64,000 bases of DNA from Deltaproteobacteria bacterium (GCA_020850995.1 JADZDP010000107.1:22312-86311), one strand, 5' to 3'; positions 51,444-60,524 are shown, numbered from the stretch's first letter. Translations and numbers: made by a program. Notes: generated from the letters alone by a model not told the origin.

Positions 51444-52034
51444 CTACTCCGCCGGTCCACCGCAGAGGATCTGATGTACTCCGCCCAATGCCGACACCTC
51501 GCCATTGCTGTCGGCGACGCCACGCTCGATGGCGGCGTGCAAGCCCTCGTGATCGATGCCGTGGTCCGCGAGGATCGTGTCCGGCAGGCCCGCTCTGATC
51601 AAGTTGCGCCAACCGGGCACTGCGGGTGCACCGTCGCAGACCACGTTCGCCTCGGGCTGGAACTCGAGGCCGCTGAAGCGGCCGAGCGTGATGTAGGCGC
51701 TGAAGCCGAGGTCACTCGCGGAGTTTTCGGCTCCGAAGATCGGCAGCGATCGGTCGAGGCGAGCCGTCGACGGCATCCAGTCCGCCTCGATCTCGATGGT
51801 TGCAGGGTCAGCGACCTCGTCGTTCGGGCAGTCCATGACGAGATCGTGGTCGCAGAGGGCCCCGAGGTGTGCGACGCCATGAACCACGTCGTAGGTCAGC
51901 GCCAGGTCGTACACGAACTCCTCGTAGTACTCTTGGTCTTTCCTGGTCTCGGAGATCCACCAGTTGCAGCCAGAGCCGAGCACGCAAAGGAGGATGGCGA
52001 GGGCGCGCGGCCCGAAACGCTTAGAAGCAGACAT
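51444..52034 (-). CDS. Lipoprotein, tandem copy 1
   Basis: This 196-residue lipoprotein (MSASKRFG start, lipobox VLGSGC, Cys 23) is the paralogue of the protein at 50648. It shares the aromatic NWWI motif after the lipobox, the acidic PNDEVADPATIEIE stretch and HGIDHEGLHAAIERG. Its start overlaps the end of the metalloprotease gene by 14 bases, so it is probably translated from the same transcript. The substitutions between the copies are scattered and both frames are intact, so both seem maintained. Confidence 0.83.
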   Translation of the reverse strand: MSASKRFGPRALAILLCVLGSGCNWWISETRKDQEYYEEFVYDLALTYDVVHGVAHLGALCDHDLVMDCPNDEVADPATIEIEADWMPSTARLDRSLPIFGAENSASDLGFSAYITLGRFSGLEFQPEANVVCDGAPAVPGWRNLIRAGLPDTILADHGIDHEGLHAAIERGVADSNGEVSALGGVHQILCGGPAE

Positions 52035-53811
52035 TGCTCGGCCCCGGGAGAAGGTGGACGCTCTCGAGCGTGCCGGCGCCGCTGTTGCACGACGGGCACA
52101 CCGAGATCGAGAAGCCGCCGTGCTGGGTCGCGGGCGGGATAGTGCCGAGCGGGGTCACGTGTCCGACACACCCGTTGCCGTCGCTGCGCAGGGATCGCAT
52201 GCCGCTCCACGCGGTAGCGTTGTCGCTCGTGTACTCGAACACCCGCGTGTTGAGGGTGTCCGTGCCGGAGGTCGCGGCGCGCCCCGCGCTCAGGTAAAGG
52301 CGCGACGATGTTCGGGCGACGCCGATGACCGCGTTCGAGCGCCAGCCGTCATCGTCGCGAGACCAATCGGCATCTGGGACGGTGACCGTCGTGCCGGAGA
52401 TGCTGAAGCGGCGGCGTTGGACCACGTTGTACCCAACGACATCACCAGGGTAGTCCGTGTCGTGCAGCACCGCCGCCAGCACGCAGTCGCCCTGGTAGCA
52501 GTCGACGTCGAAGTCGCTGACGATCATGTTGTTCTCATGGTCCTGGTTGCCCTGGCCGTCGTCATCGAGGGTGCCGAGATCGAGCGCCACCGCCGAGAGG
52601 ATGCCGGTCCTCTTGTCGTAGCTCACGCGATGCGCCTGCCACGACGTGGGCTGGTTCCAGCGCGCCCCCAGGACCAGCACGGCCTCGCCGGGCAGGTTGA
52701 CGATGCGCGGCGGCAAGCGGGTCGCGTAGCCCAACGTCACCGTGGTGGTCGCTCCCGTGCTCAGCACGGTACGGCGGACCTGGATGTTGCTGGTGATGCT
52801 CGTCGAGTGCGTACGAACCACGTAGGCCGTGCCGCCGCTCGCGATGAGCGCGATGTCCGGCGGGAACCTCGACGTGATGGCGGCATCGTAGGGGTCCCCC
52901 TGGCTCAACCAGCCCGACGCCGCCGACCAGTTGTTCAGCGTGCTGATGGTCATGCGTGCGCCTGAGGCCTGGTAGAGCGTTACCACGGCGCACGCGTTCG
53001 TTGGGCTGCTCGTCACGTCGCTGCAGTCGATGCGTGGCGGAAACGAGGCGTAGTGGGCAGAAACCCCGGGCACGTCGAGCGCGAAATTGCTGATGCCCGG
53101 CAGGTTGGCGCCGCCGGTGCTCCAGGGACGGTCGATGTAGTCGGTGCTGCCGTTGTATTCGGTGCGCAGACCGGCCGAATCGCCGGCGGTGAGGTAGCTC
53201 CAGCCGTCATCACAAGCGCCTCTGCACATCAGCTCCCCGTCGCAGCCGTCGCCGGTCGCGCAGCCGGGATCGTCGTTGCACACGGGCTGGACCGGGTTGT
53301 CGTCGTTGACGTGGGCGAGATGGTAGGTGTGCATCATCTCATGCTCGAGCGTCCTGGGGAGGCTCCAGGCGTTGATGTTCTCCTGGCAGATGGTGAGGTC
53401 CCTGCCCCCGAGCTCCACGTAGCCATTTGCGCCGACCAAGCCGCACTCGACCGGCGCCTCCCAGTTTCGCAGCGCGCGCACGCAGCCGCCGCTGCCGAAG
53501 GTGCAGGTGTGGTCGCCCTCGAGCACCCGCATGGTGACGAAGGCGCGCGACTGGCGCGCCAGGTTCTGCAAGGCCACGTCCACCATGGCCCGCGCGTCGG
53601 CGTGGCTGAAGCTCGCGCCTTGCGGGATGAAATCGACGCTCTCCACCATGCGCTCGTCGAAGTCGCTGCTCACGCGCCAGATCTTCTCCCACTCGATGGG
53701 TGACGCGTCGCCACGCGGGCATGCGGAGTCAGCCAAGCCGTTCGACGCCCCCGCAGTGCCTGCGAAAAGGAGCAGCGCCGTGCTGGTCGCCGAGCTCAGA
53801 AGTCCGCGCAT
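52021..53811 (-). CDS. Secreted metalloprotease-like protein
   Basis: This 596-residue protein has a signal peptide (SATSTALLLFAGTAGASNG, cleavage near residue 23). A zincin-type motif LEHEMMHTYHLAH lies near residues 155-167, with HExxH and a further histidine three residues on. It is close to, but not, the metzincin HExxHxxGxxH. A Cys-rich stretch follows (CNDDPGCATGDGCDGELMC), then a beta-rich domain resembling a propeller or fibre, ending in CPSC and SNVCF. It probably acts outside the cell. AGGAGG precedes ATG 53811, which overlaps the upstream gene by 16 bases. An inactive homologue is possible. Confidence 0.8.
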   Translation of the reverse strand: MRGLLSSATSTALLLFAGTAGASNGLADSACPRGDASPIEWEKIWRVSSDFDERMVESVDFIPQGASFSHADARAMVDVALQNLARQSRAFVTMRVLEGDHTCTFGSGGCVRALRNWEAPVECGLVGANGYVELGGRDLTICQENINAWSLPRTLEHEMMHTYHLAHVNDDNPVQPVCNDDPGCATGDGCDGELMCRGACDDGWSYLTAGDSAGLRTEYNGSTDYIDRPWSTGGANLPGISNFALDVPGVSAHYASFPPRIDCSDVTSSPTNACAVVTLYQASGARMTISTLNNWSAASGWLSQGDPYDAAITSRFPPDIALIASGGTAYVVRTHSTSITSNIQVRRTVLSTGATTTVTLGYATRLPPRIVNLPGEAVLVLGARWNQPTSWQAHRVSYDKRTGILSAVALDLGTLDDDGQGNQDHENNMIVSDFDVDCYQGDCVLAAVLHDTDYPGDVVGYNVVQRRRFSISGTTVTVPDADWSRDDDGWRSNAVIGVARTSSRLYLSAGRAATSGTDTLNTRVFEYTSDNATAWSGMRSLRSDGNGCVGHVTPLGTIPPATQHGGFSISVCPSCNSGAGTLESVHLLPGPSNVCF

Positions 53812-54337
53812 GACGCCACCTCCTCCCCCGCGAAGTAGCCGTAACCGGCGACCACGACGTAGAGCGCATCCACCGACGGCGCAGCCGCCCAGGGCACATC
53901 GACGCCGAGCTCCCAGGCGTTGAGTGGCCAGCTCGCGATGCGCGGCTCGTCGATGGTCAGCTGGCAGTCGCGAACGGGATGATAGGTGCAGCGCTGCACC
54001 CAGTACCCATGCAGGTCGACCTCGGGATCGAGGCACTCGGAGACGTACACCAGCTCGGCGCCGGGCCTGGTCCGCGTTGGCGGCGCAGAGTCGATAGCGC
54101 CGGCGCCCGCGCACGTTGTGCCCACCGCGCACATCGTCGTGTCTTCACCGAAACCGCCCGCGAGCGCAGCGTCGACGTCGTCGGCCTGGAGCTCATCACA
54201 CTGCGCCTCGGTGAGCATGCTGCACGTCCCGTCGCGCAGGCAGCAGCTCACGCGCCGCGCGTCATCCTGGGCTTGGGCGGCCCCCCCCCCCCCCCCCCGA
54301 GCACGAGCAACACCACCAGAACCTCGCGTGAACGCAT
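53796..54337 (-). CDS. Secreted Cys-rich protein interrupted by poly-G tract
   Basis: The ATG at 54337 has a strong Shine-Dalgarno (GGAGGG, 4 bases upstream) and encodes a signal-peptide start, MRSREVLVVLLVLGGG. A run of 18 G (54298-54281) follows. With 18 G this frame reads PPKPRMTRGA and stops. The long downstream frame (AAQAQDDARRVSCC to the stop at 53796, about 160 residues) would join the signal only with 16 or 19 G, giving an AQA cleavage site. So the gene is out of frame as sequenced, either phase-variable OFF or with a homopolymer sequencing error. The body has many cysteines and no known domain. It overlaps the metalloprotease gene. Confidence 0.75.
54281..54298 (-). repeat. 18-base poly-G/C homopolymer
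   Basis: Eighteen C on the plus strand (G on the coding strand) interrupt the signal-peptide region of the gene starting at 54337. Tracts of this length and position are typical of slipped-strand phase-variable surface genes in other bacteria. It is the only such homopolymer in the window. Confidence 0.95.
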
Positions 54338-54491
54338 CGATCCCTCCGTTGGCTTCGAGGATAGAGGGCGACGCGCGGCGGCCACAACTGCACGATCGGT
54401 CGCCGATGGCGACCACGCGCTCAAGCGGCTGTGCTCGGACAGCAGGCGCTCGCTGACACTGCAGCTTCATGCCGGCCCCCGCGCACCAGCC
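54338..54491. other. Spacer between cassette and epimerase
   Basis: I see no gene here. The stretch holds the promoter region of the poly-G gene (minus strand) and the 3' flank of the epimerase gene. No -10-like box at leaderless spacing precedes ATG 54337, which instead has a clear Shine-Dalgarno. Confidence 0.5.
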
Positions 54492-55499
54492 TCACGCGTA
54501 CGCAGCTGGCGTGTGCTCGAGGATGAAGCCCGCCGTGTCGACGAGCGACTGCTCAAAGGGCCGCGGCGCCCAGCCGAGCTCGGCGGCCGCGCGCGCGCTC
54601 GAGTACTCCACCTGATCGTCGCTGTAGTCCTCGATCATGTCGCGCGAGAGCAAGCGCGGCGCCTTGGTCGCCTTGTGCAAGAGCCAATCGCCGGCCAGCG
54701 CCAGTGGCAAGAGCGCGCGCGGGATCTCGAGCGAGGGGGGCTTGGCGTCAGGCAGCAGCGCCTTGAGCGCGCGCGCCATCTCGACGTAACGCTTGCGCTC
54801 GCCGCTCAGCAGGTAGCGGCCAGACGCTTGCGGCTTCTCCATGGCGGCCAGGTGCGCCAGCGCCACGTCGCGGGTGTCGACGTAATTTGCCGCCAGGGCC
54901 ACCGCCACCGGCAACGCACCATCGAGCATCTGCGCGATGGGCAGCGTGATCGGCGTGTGCCGCGTGAAGCCCGGACCGAGAAGACAGGTGGGGTTCATGC
55001 ACACGAGCTCCACGCCGACCTCGTCAGCGAGCGCCCACGCCTTGCGCTCGGCCAGGGTCTTGGCGCGGCCGTAGGCGTTTTTGGCCGCGTCGTTCCAGTC
55101 ACGCTCGTCGAGCGGGCGATCGGGTCTGCGGCGCGTGCCCACGGCCACCGCGCTCGAGGTCAGCACCACGCGCGGAATGCCCGCCTCTTTGGCCGCGCGC
55201 AGCGCGTTCTCGGCGCCCTGCACGGCCGGCTGGATGATGGCCTCGGGATCGTCGGTGACGAAGCGGAACACGGCCGCCAGGTGAAAGAGCGCGTCCATAC
55301 CTTGCGCGGCGCGCGCCATGGCGGCGGCATCCTGGATGTCGGCCTCGACGATCTCGACGCCGAGCTTGCGCAAGGGCTCGGACTTCACGGGGTCGCTGCT
55401 CCCGCGCAGCGACGCGCGCACGTGGTGCCCGCGGGTCACCAGGAGCTCCGTGAGGGCGGTACCGAGGTGACCGGCTGCTCCCGTGACCAGCGCTTTCAT
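54492..55499 (-). CDS. NAD-dependent epimerase/dehydratase-type (extended SDR) protein
   Basis: This 335-residue protein starts KALVTGAAGHLGTALTELL, the TGxxGxxG motif of extended SDRs. It keeps the catalytic YGRAK (Tyr-X-X-X-Lys) and the HLAAVF segment, so it should be active on a nucleotide sugar, steroid/hopanoid or flavonoid-like alcohol. It resembles the dihydroflavonol-reductase/3-beta-HSD branch. Its last 18 codons are duplicated at 50522-50578. It lies 47 bp downstream of the efflux permease gene, in the same direction, and may be in that operon. Confidence 0.88.
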   Translation of the reverse strand: MKALVTGAAGHLGTALTELLVTRGHHVRASLRGSSDPVKSEPLRKLGVEIVEADIQDAAAMARAAQGMDALFHLAAVFRFVTDDPEAIIQPAVQGAENALRAAKEAGIPRVVLTSSAVAVGTRRRPDRPLDERDWNDAAKNAYGRAKTLAERKAWALADEVGVELVCMNPTCLLGPGFTRHTPITLPIAQMLDGALPVAVALAANYVDTRDVALAHLAAMEKPQASGRYLLSGERKRYVEMARALKALLPDAKPPSLEIPRALLPLALAGDWLLHKATKAPRLLSRDMIEDYSDDQVEYSSARAAAELGWAPRPFEQSLVDTAGFILEHTPAAYA

Positions 55500-55546
55500 G
55501 AGGCGACCGTGGCATCGAGCAGCGGAAGGGGCAAGCGCACCACTCG

Positions 55547-56809
55547 CTACTCGCTGCGCAAGGCCTCCACCGGATCGAGGCGCGCCGCGCGCAGCGCGGG
55601 GAACAACCCGAACAGCACCCCAGTGCCAACAGCCATGCCGAGCGAGAGCGCGATGGCCCAGGGCTCGACGACGAAGCGCCAAGGCGCGAGCACCTGCGTC
55701 AGCACCGCGGAGGCGAGGAAGGTCACCGCGATACCGCCGACCACGCCGAGCACGCCGCCGGCCGCGGCCAAGGTCGCAGCCTCGAGCAAGAACTGGCGCG
55801 CGATCTCAGCGGGCGATGCGCCCACGGCGCGTCGCAGGCCGATCTCCTTGGTGCGCTCGGTGACGGTCACCAGCATGATGTTCATGATGTTGATGCCGCC
55901 CACGAAGAGGGCGATGACGCCGGTGCCGAACAAGAGCAGCTCGATGATGCGCAAGATCAGCTCCTCTTGATCTTCGCCGCGCGCGTCGCTCTCCACCTCG
56001 AAGTTCTTCACGCCGTAGTGGCGCCGCAACACGGTGCGCTCGACCACCTCGGTGAGCTGGCTCATGCGATCGGCCACGCGCTCCACGCCCTCCATGCGCA
56101 CGAAGATGGCGCCCACACTGCGCCCCTGCTCCACCACGCTTTGGTAGGTGCTGCTCGGGATCATGACGCGCCGATTCCACATCCAGGTGCCGGTGCCGCG
56201 GCCCATGGTGGGCTTGTGCGCCAACACCCCCACCACCTCGAACACCACGCCGTCGACGGTGATGCGCAAGTCACCAAGCTCGGTTCGGCGCTCCAGCAGC
56301 TCGGTCCACATCTCTTGTCCCACCACGCACACGCGGCGCCGCTCGGCGAAGTCGTCGGGCGTGAAGTAGCGGCCGCGCTCGACCTCGATGCGATAGAGCG
56401 AGAGCGAGTCGAGCTCGCCGCCAAAGAGCGTGGTGCGCTTCTCCTTCATCTGCCCGTCGGTGTTGCGCCAACGCGCCGTGCCCTGCTTGCGCTTGGCGGC
56501 GTTGACGCGCGCGCCGGCCAGCAGCTCGCTGTGGGCCAGCGCGTCGGCGTCGTAGCGCGAGAGCTCGCGCGTGGTCTTCTTGGCGTCCTTGCGGGGGGCC
56601 TCCGCCGGCGACACCTCGATCATGTCGGTCTCGTTGGCGTTTTGCGCCAGCCGCACCAGCGCCTCCTCGCCGGCAACCAACAGGCCCGCGAGCAGCACCA
56701 TGGCGCCCGCGCCGATCATGATGCCGAGCAGCGTGAGCGCCACGCGCAGCCGCGCGGTCTTGAAGGTGTGCCGCACGGAGCGCGCCAGGTCGACGGTGCG
56801 AATGGCCAT
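55547..56809 (-). CDS. MacB-like ABC transporter permease (second)
   Basis: This 420-residue FtsX/MacB-type permease has an N-terminal helix (VALTLLGIMIGAGAMVLLAGL), a large periplasmic domain (about 50-290) and three C-terminal helices, with the conserved RTKEIGLRRAVGASPAEI between the second and third helices. It is the second of two adjacent permeases, 7 bp after the first, so the transporter is probably a heterodimer. It works with the ATPase at 60521, the HlyD-type adaptor and the TolC-like channel. Confidence 0.9.
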   Translation of the reverse strand: MAIRTVDLARSVRHTFKTARLRVALTLLGIMIGAGAMVLLAGLLVAGEEALVRLAQNANETDMIEVSPAEAPRKDAKKTTRELSRYDADALAHSELLAGARVNAAKRKQGTARWRNTDGQMKEKRTTLFGGELDSLSLYRIEVERGRYFTPDDFAERRRVCVVGQEMWTELLERRTELGDLRITVDGVVFEVVGVLAHKPTMGRGTGTWMWNRRVMIPSSTYQSVVEQGRSVGAIFVRMEGVERVADRMSQLTEVVERTVLRRHYGVKNFEVESDARGEDQEELILRIIELLLFGTGVIALFVGGINIMNIMLVTVTERTKEIGLRRAVGASPAEIARQFLLEAATLAAAGGVLGVVGGIAVTFLASAVLTQVLAPWRFVVEPWAIALSLGMAVGTGVLFGLFPALRAARLDPVEALRSE

Positions 56810-56816
56810 GGCTTGC

Positions 56817-58055
56817 TCACCGCCTCATGGCGTCGACAGCGTCGAGCGCCGCCGCGCGCTTGGCCGGCACCACGCCGAAACCGACACCGATGCCGAGGGA
56901 CACCACCAGCGCCACCAGCACCGCGGGCACGCTGATGGTGCCCACCCAGGCGCCTTCGAGCGAAGATACCAGCAGGTTGGCACCGACGGCAGCCGCGACG
57001 CCGGTGCCGATGCCGAGCACACCGCCGATGGACGAGAGGAACATGGCCTCGAAGAGGAACTGCGCCTCGATGGCGCGCGGCGAGGCGCCGAGCGCCTTGC
57101 GGATGCCGATCTCCTTGGTGCGCTCGCTGACGCTGACGAACATCATGTTCATCACGCCCACGCCGCCCACCAGCAAGGAGATGCTGGCGACCAGGCCGAC
57201 GATGAGCTTCAAGATCAGGAAGATCTTGGCGAACTCGCCCATGACGCCGGAGAAGTCCCAGATCTCGAAGTCGTCGACGCCGTGGTGCCGGTGCGTCATC
57301 ACCGCGTTGGCCACGCGCTTGACGATGTCGTTGTGGCGCACGTCGCTGGTCTTGGCCACCAGGATGGTGCCGTAGCTGGCGCTCCTGCTGATGTCGCGCA
57401 AGGTGTCGAGAGGCAAGAGCACGAAGCGGTTCCAGTCGAAGCCGAAGCTCATGCCCACGCGCGTGACCTTGGCCGCCTGCCCCACGATCAGGCAGCGCAC
57501 GCCCATCACCGTCAGGCGCTGGCCCACGGCCTGCCCCTCGAAGAGCGCCTCGGCCACCTCGTGGCCCACCACGCAGACGCTCTGGCGCGTGCGGTTCTCG
57601 TCGTCGGTGAAGGGGCGACCTTTGCCGATGACGAAGCCGAAGGCGGGCAAGAAGCCGGTGTCGCCGGCGAGGCCGTCGGCCATCTGGGTCTTGCCGCCCT
57701 CGGTGCTGAGCTCCTGCTCGCCGATTTCCGCGTACCAGGTCTTCTCGGCCAGGTGCGGCAACGAGCGCGTGAGCGCCTCTTGATCCGCCTTGTCGAAGTA
57801 GCCAGGCGCCAAGCCGCGCTTCTCCTTCATGCGCTCGGGCTCATCGGGCGTGATGAGCAGGAGGCGCGCGCCGCCCATCTCCTCGATGTCGCTCATGATG
57901 GTCTGCAGGCCACCGTCGGCCAGCGAGGTCATCACCACGATGCTGAAGGCGCCGATGGTGATGCTCACCACGGTCAGGAGCGATCGCAGCTTGTGCGCGC
58001 GCAAGACGCGCGCCGCGATCCTCAGGTAGGCCAGGGCGAGGGTGAGCTGCCGCAT
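56817..58055 (-). CDS. MacB-like ABC transporter permease (first)
   Basis: This 412-residue permease has the same layout as its neighbour: first helix LLTVVSITIGAFSIVVMTSL, a periplasmic domain, and three C-terminal helices around RTKEIGIRKALGASPRAIEA. The ATPase domain found in fused MacB is encoded separately at 60521. The gene starts at ATG 58055, 10 bp after the adaptor gene. The substrate could be a peptide, lipoprotein or macrolide-like compound. Confidence 0.9.
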   Translation of the reverse strand: MRQLTLALAYLRIAARVLRAHKLRSLLTVVSITIGAFSIVVMTSLADGGLQTIMSDIEEMGGARLLLITPDEPERMKEKRGLAPGYFDKADQEALTRSLPHLAEKTWYAEIGEQELSTEGGKTQMADGLAGDTGFLPAFGFVIGKGRPFTDDENRTRQSVCVVGHEVAEALFEGQAVGQRLTVMGVRCLIVGQAAKVTRVGMSFGFDWNRFVLLPLDTLRDISRSASYGTILVAKTSDVRHNDIVKRVANAVMTHRHHGVDDFEIWDFSGVMGEFAKIFLILKLIVGLVASISLLVGGVGVMNMMFVSVSERTKEIGIRKALGASPRAIEAQFLFEAMFLSSIGGVLGIGTGVAAAVGANLLVSSLEGAWVGTISVPAVLVALVVSLGIGVGFGVVPAKRAAALDAVDAMRR

Positions 58056-58065
58056 GGGGGTCGCG

Positions 58066-59181
58066 TTAGAGCTTCGCCTCGTTGTCCTTCGACGAGGCCG
58101 GATCGATGACCACCTCATCGCCCTCCTTGAGGCCGTCTTGGATCTCCATCTCGCGGTCGTTCGACTTGCCCACCTTGAGCTCGACCTTCTCGGAGCTCGT
58201 GGTGCCGTTGGCGGCGCGCGCCACCTTCTTGGCCCAGCTCTTGCCCTCTTCTTTGAGCACGGCCTCGATGGGCAAGGTCAGCACCTGCGGCCGCGTCTCG
58301 ACGAGGATGCGCACGTCCGCCGTCATGCCGGACTTGATGGCGGCGTCGGCCGCGCGCAAGGTGGCCTCCACCGGGAACACCTCGGCGTCGCGGCCCTGCG
58401 CCTTGACCGCCGCCGGCGCGATCTTGGTGACCGTGGCCTCCCAGCTCTTGTCGGGGAGCGCGTCGAGCGTGACCTTCACCTGCTGCTCGAGCACCACGCG
58501 CGCCACGTCGATCTGGTTCAGCTCCGAGCGCACCAAGAGCGTCGACAGGTCGGCGACCGTCAAGAGCGGCTTGCCCTCGAAGGTCGCCTGCACACCGGGC
58601 GACACCACCTCGCCGGGCTCGATGCCGCGCTCGATGACCGTGCCGTCGAGCGGGCTCTTGATCTCGCAGGAGCGCAGCCGATCGCGCGCCGCGCTCACCG
58701 AAACCTCGGCGATGCGGATCGACGCCTTGCGCATGTCGACCTCGTTTTGCGCCGCCTCCACGTCGGCCGCGGCGATGGCGCGCTCGGCCAGCGCCGCCTT
58801 CTTCCGCGCCAGCGCCTGCTCGGCGAAGGTCAGCGCCTGCTGCGCCTGCGCCAGCTCGGCGTCGGCGCGCGCCGCCTCGCGCGCGTAGTCCACGGGGTCG
58901 AGGCGCAGGAGCGTCTGCCCCTGCTTCACCACCTGCCCCTCGTCCACCAGCACCTCTTGCACCACGCCGGCGACCTTCGACTTGATGTCGACCTTCTCGC
59001 GGGGCTCGATCTTGCCCGTGTCGATGACCTCGACGGCCAGGTCGGCGCGCTTCACCTTGGTGATGAGCGCCTCGTCCACGGGCTTGGCGTCTGCCCCGCG
59101 CAGCGTCATGGCCACGGCCGAGACGGCGCCGGCCAGCACGATGACGAGGGTGAGCCGCGTGATCCACTTGCGCTTCTTCAT
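58066..59181 (-). CDS. HlyD/MacA-type periplasmic adaptor
   Basis: This 371-residue membrane-fusion protein has one N-terminal helix (LTLVIVLAGAVSAVAMTL), a lipoyl-like half (VDIKSKVAGVVQEVLVDEGQ), a long coiled-coil hairpin (about 95-175, with ARADAELAQAQQALTFAEQA), the second lipoyl half (RSCEIKSPLDGTVIERGIEP) and beta-barrel domains. It bridges the MacB-like permeases and the TolC-like channel. The ATG overlaps the stop of the channel gene (ATGA), so the two are coupled. Confidence 0.93.
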   Translation of the reverse strand: MKKRKWITRLTLVIVLAGAVSAVAMTLRGADAKPVDEALITKVKRADLAVEVIDTGKIEPREKVDIKSKVAGVVQEVLVDEGQVVKQGQTLLRLDPVDYAREAARADAELAQAQQALTFAEQALARKKAALAERAIAAADVEAAQNEVDMRKASIRIAEVSVSAARDRLRSCEIKSPLDGTVIERGIEPGEVVSPGVQATFEGKPLLTVADLSTLLVRSELNQIDVARVVLEQQVKVTLDALPDKSWEATVTKIAPAAVKAQGRDAEVFPVEATLRAADAAIKSGMTADVRILVETRPQVLTLPIEAVLKEEGKSWAKKVARAANGTTSSEKVELKVGKSNDREMEIQDGLKEGDEVVIDPASSKDNEAKL

Positions 59182-60524
59182 GGGGTCGCTCCAGAGGTCT
59201 GCGAAGGTGCCGAGCCACCCGGCGTCCAGGTGCCGGTGGCCGCCGCCAGCTCGAGCTCGGCCAGCACCAGCTCGGCGTCGACGCCCACGATCTGGCGCTC
59301 GGCGTTGGCCAGCTCCACCTGCACGTCGAGCACCTCGGTGAAGAGCACGTCGCCGTTCCCGTAGACGCGCTCGAGCGTCGCCAGGTTGTCGGCGATGAGC
59401 TCGCGCGCCTTCACCAGCGCCGCGCGCTGCTCAACAAGTGAGCTCACGCGCGCATGCGCCACGCGCGCTTCGCTCTCGATGCTGCGCGTCTGCGCGCGCC
59501 GCTCGAGGGCAGCCAGGCGCTGGCGGTGCGCCAGATCCTCGACGGCGTGGGTGGTGGCGAAGGTGTCGAACAGGTTCATGCGCAAGAACAGCCCGGCCTG
59601 CACGTCGCCGTTGATGCCCGCGATGGCGCGCGAGCCCACGCCCGCCACCGACGGGTTGTTGCCGAGCTGCGCCAAGACGCCCGCGTCGAGCTGCGGCCAA
59701 TAGGCGCTCTCTTGCGCGCGCTTCTCTTCGGCGAGCGCCAGCGTGCGCCAGTCGGTGGCGCGCAACTCCGAGCGCCGGTCGAGCGCGCGCTGGACCACCG
59801 AGCTTACGTTGGGCTCGGGAGCAACGGCCACCGTGGCGGCGTCCACCAGCTCGAGCTCCTCGTCTATGCCGAGCAGCACCGCGAGCCGCGCGCGCGCCTC
59901 GCGTCGCTGTGCCGCCAGGGTGGTCGCCTCGACGTCGAGCTGGACGCGCCGCGCCGCCGCGCGGTTGGCGTCGAGGCCCGCTGCCAGGCCTGCGCTGATG
60001 CGCGCCTGAATCAGGCGCTCGCTCTCCACGAGCCGCTCGCCGGCCGCGCGCTGCGCGCCCTCGAGGAGCGCCAGGCGACGCTCGCTCCAGTAGGCGCGGG
60101 CCACCGCCAAGGCCACCGCGTGGCGCTCGGCCGCGAGATCTGCGGCGACCGCCTTCTCCAAGTGCTCGGCGCGCGCGATGTCAGCCGAAACACGGAAGCC
60201 CGAGAAGAGTGGCGCGCTCACGCTGGCCTCGAGGTTGGCCAGCGGCAGGAGCGCGCCGTAGCTGGCGGACGTGCCGCTCACCGGCACGAAGGGCGGGCTC
60301 ACGTAGAGCGCGCTGGCGGTGGCGTCGACGCTGGCGTGGATGCGCTCGAGGTTGGCGCGCAGCGTCTGCAAGCGCGCGCGCTCCGCGGCGACCTGGTGCA
60401 CGGTCACGCTGGGCGCCGACGCCAACGCGAGGGCGATCGCCTCGTCGAGGGTGAGCGGGCGCGGCGCGGCGGCGCCAAGCTCCAGGGCGAGGGCGAGCGC
60501 GAGCGCCGTGGTGATCATGCTCAT
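59178..60524 (-). CDS. TolC-like outer membrane efflux protein
   Basis: This 448-residue outer-membrane factor has a signal peptide (MITTALALALALELGAAAP) and the two repeated long-helix halves of TolC proteins, starting with LTLDEAIALALASAPSVTV and with ARAYWSERRLALLEGAQRAA and LIADNLATLERVYGNGDV as helix segments. It would form the exit duct for the MacAB-like pump. Its start ATG overlaps the stop of the ATPase gene (ATGA) and its end overlaps the adaptor start, so all are coupled. Confidence 0.92.
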   Translation of the reverse strand: MSMITTALALALALELGAAAPRPLTLDEAIALALASAPSVTVHQVAAERARLQTLRANLERIHASVDATASALYVSPPFVPVSGTSASYGALLPLANLEASVSAPLFSGFRVSADIARAEHLEKAVAADLAAERHAVALAVARAYWSERRLALLEGAQRAAGERLVESERLIQARISAGLAAGLDANRAAARRVQLDVEATTLAAQRREARARLAVLLGIDEELELVDAATVAVAPEPNVSSVVQRALDRRSELRATDWRTLALAEEKRAQESAYWPQLDAGVLAQLGNNPSVAGVGSRAIAGINGDVQAGLFLRMNLFDTFATTHAVEDLAHRQRLAALERRAQTRSIESEARVAHARVSSLVEQRAALVKARELIADNLATLERVYGNGDVLFTEVLDVQVELANAERQIVGVDAELVLAELELAAATGTWTPGGSAPSQTSGATP

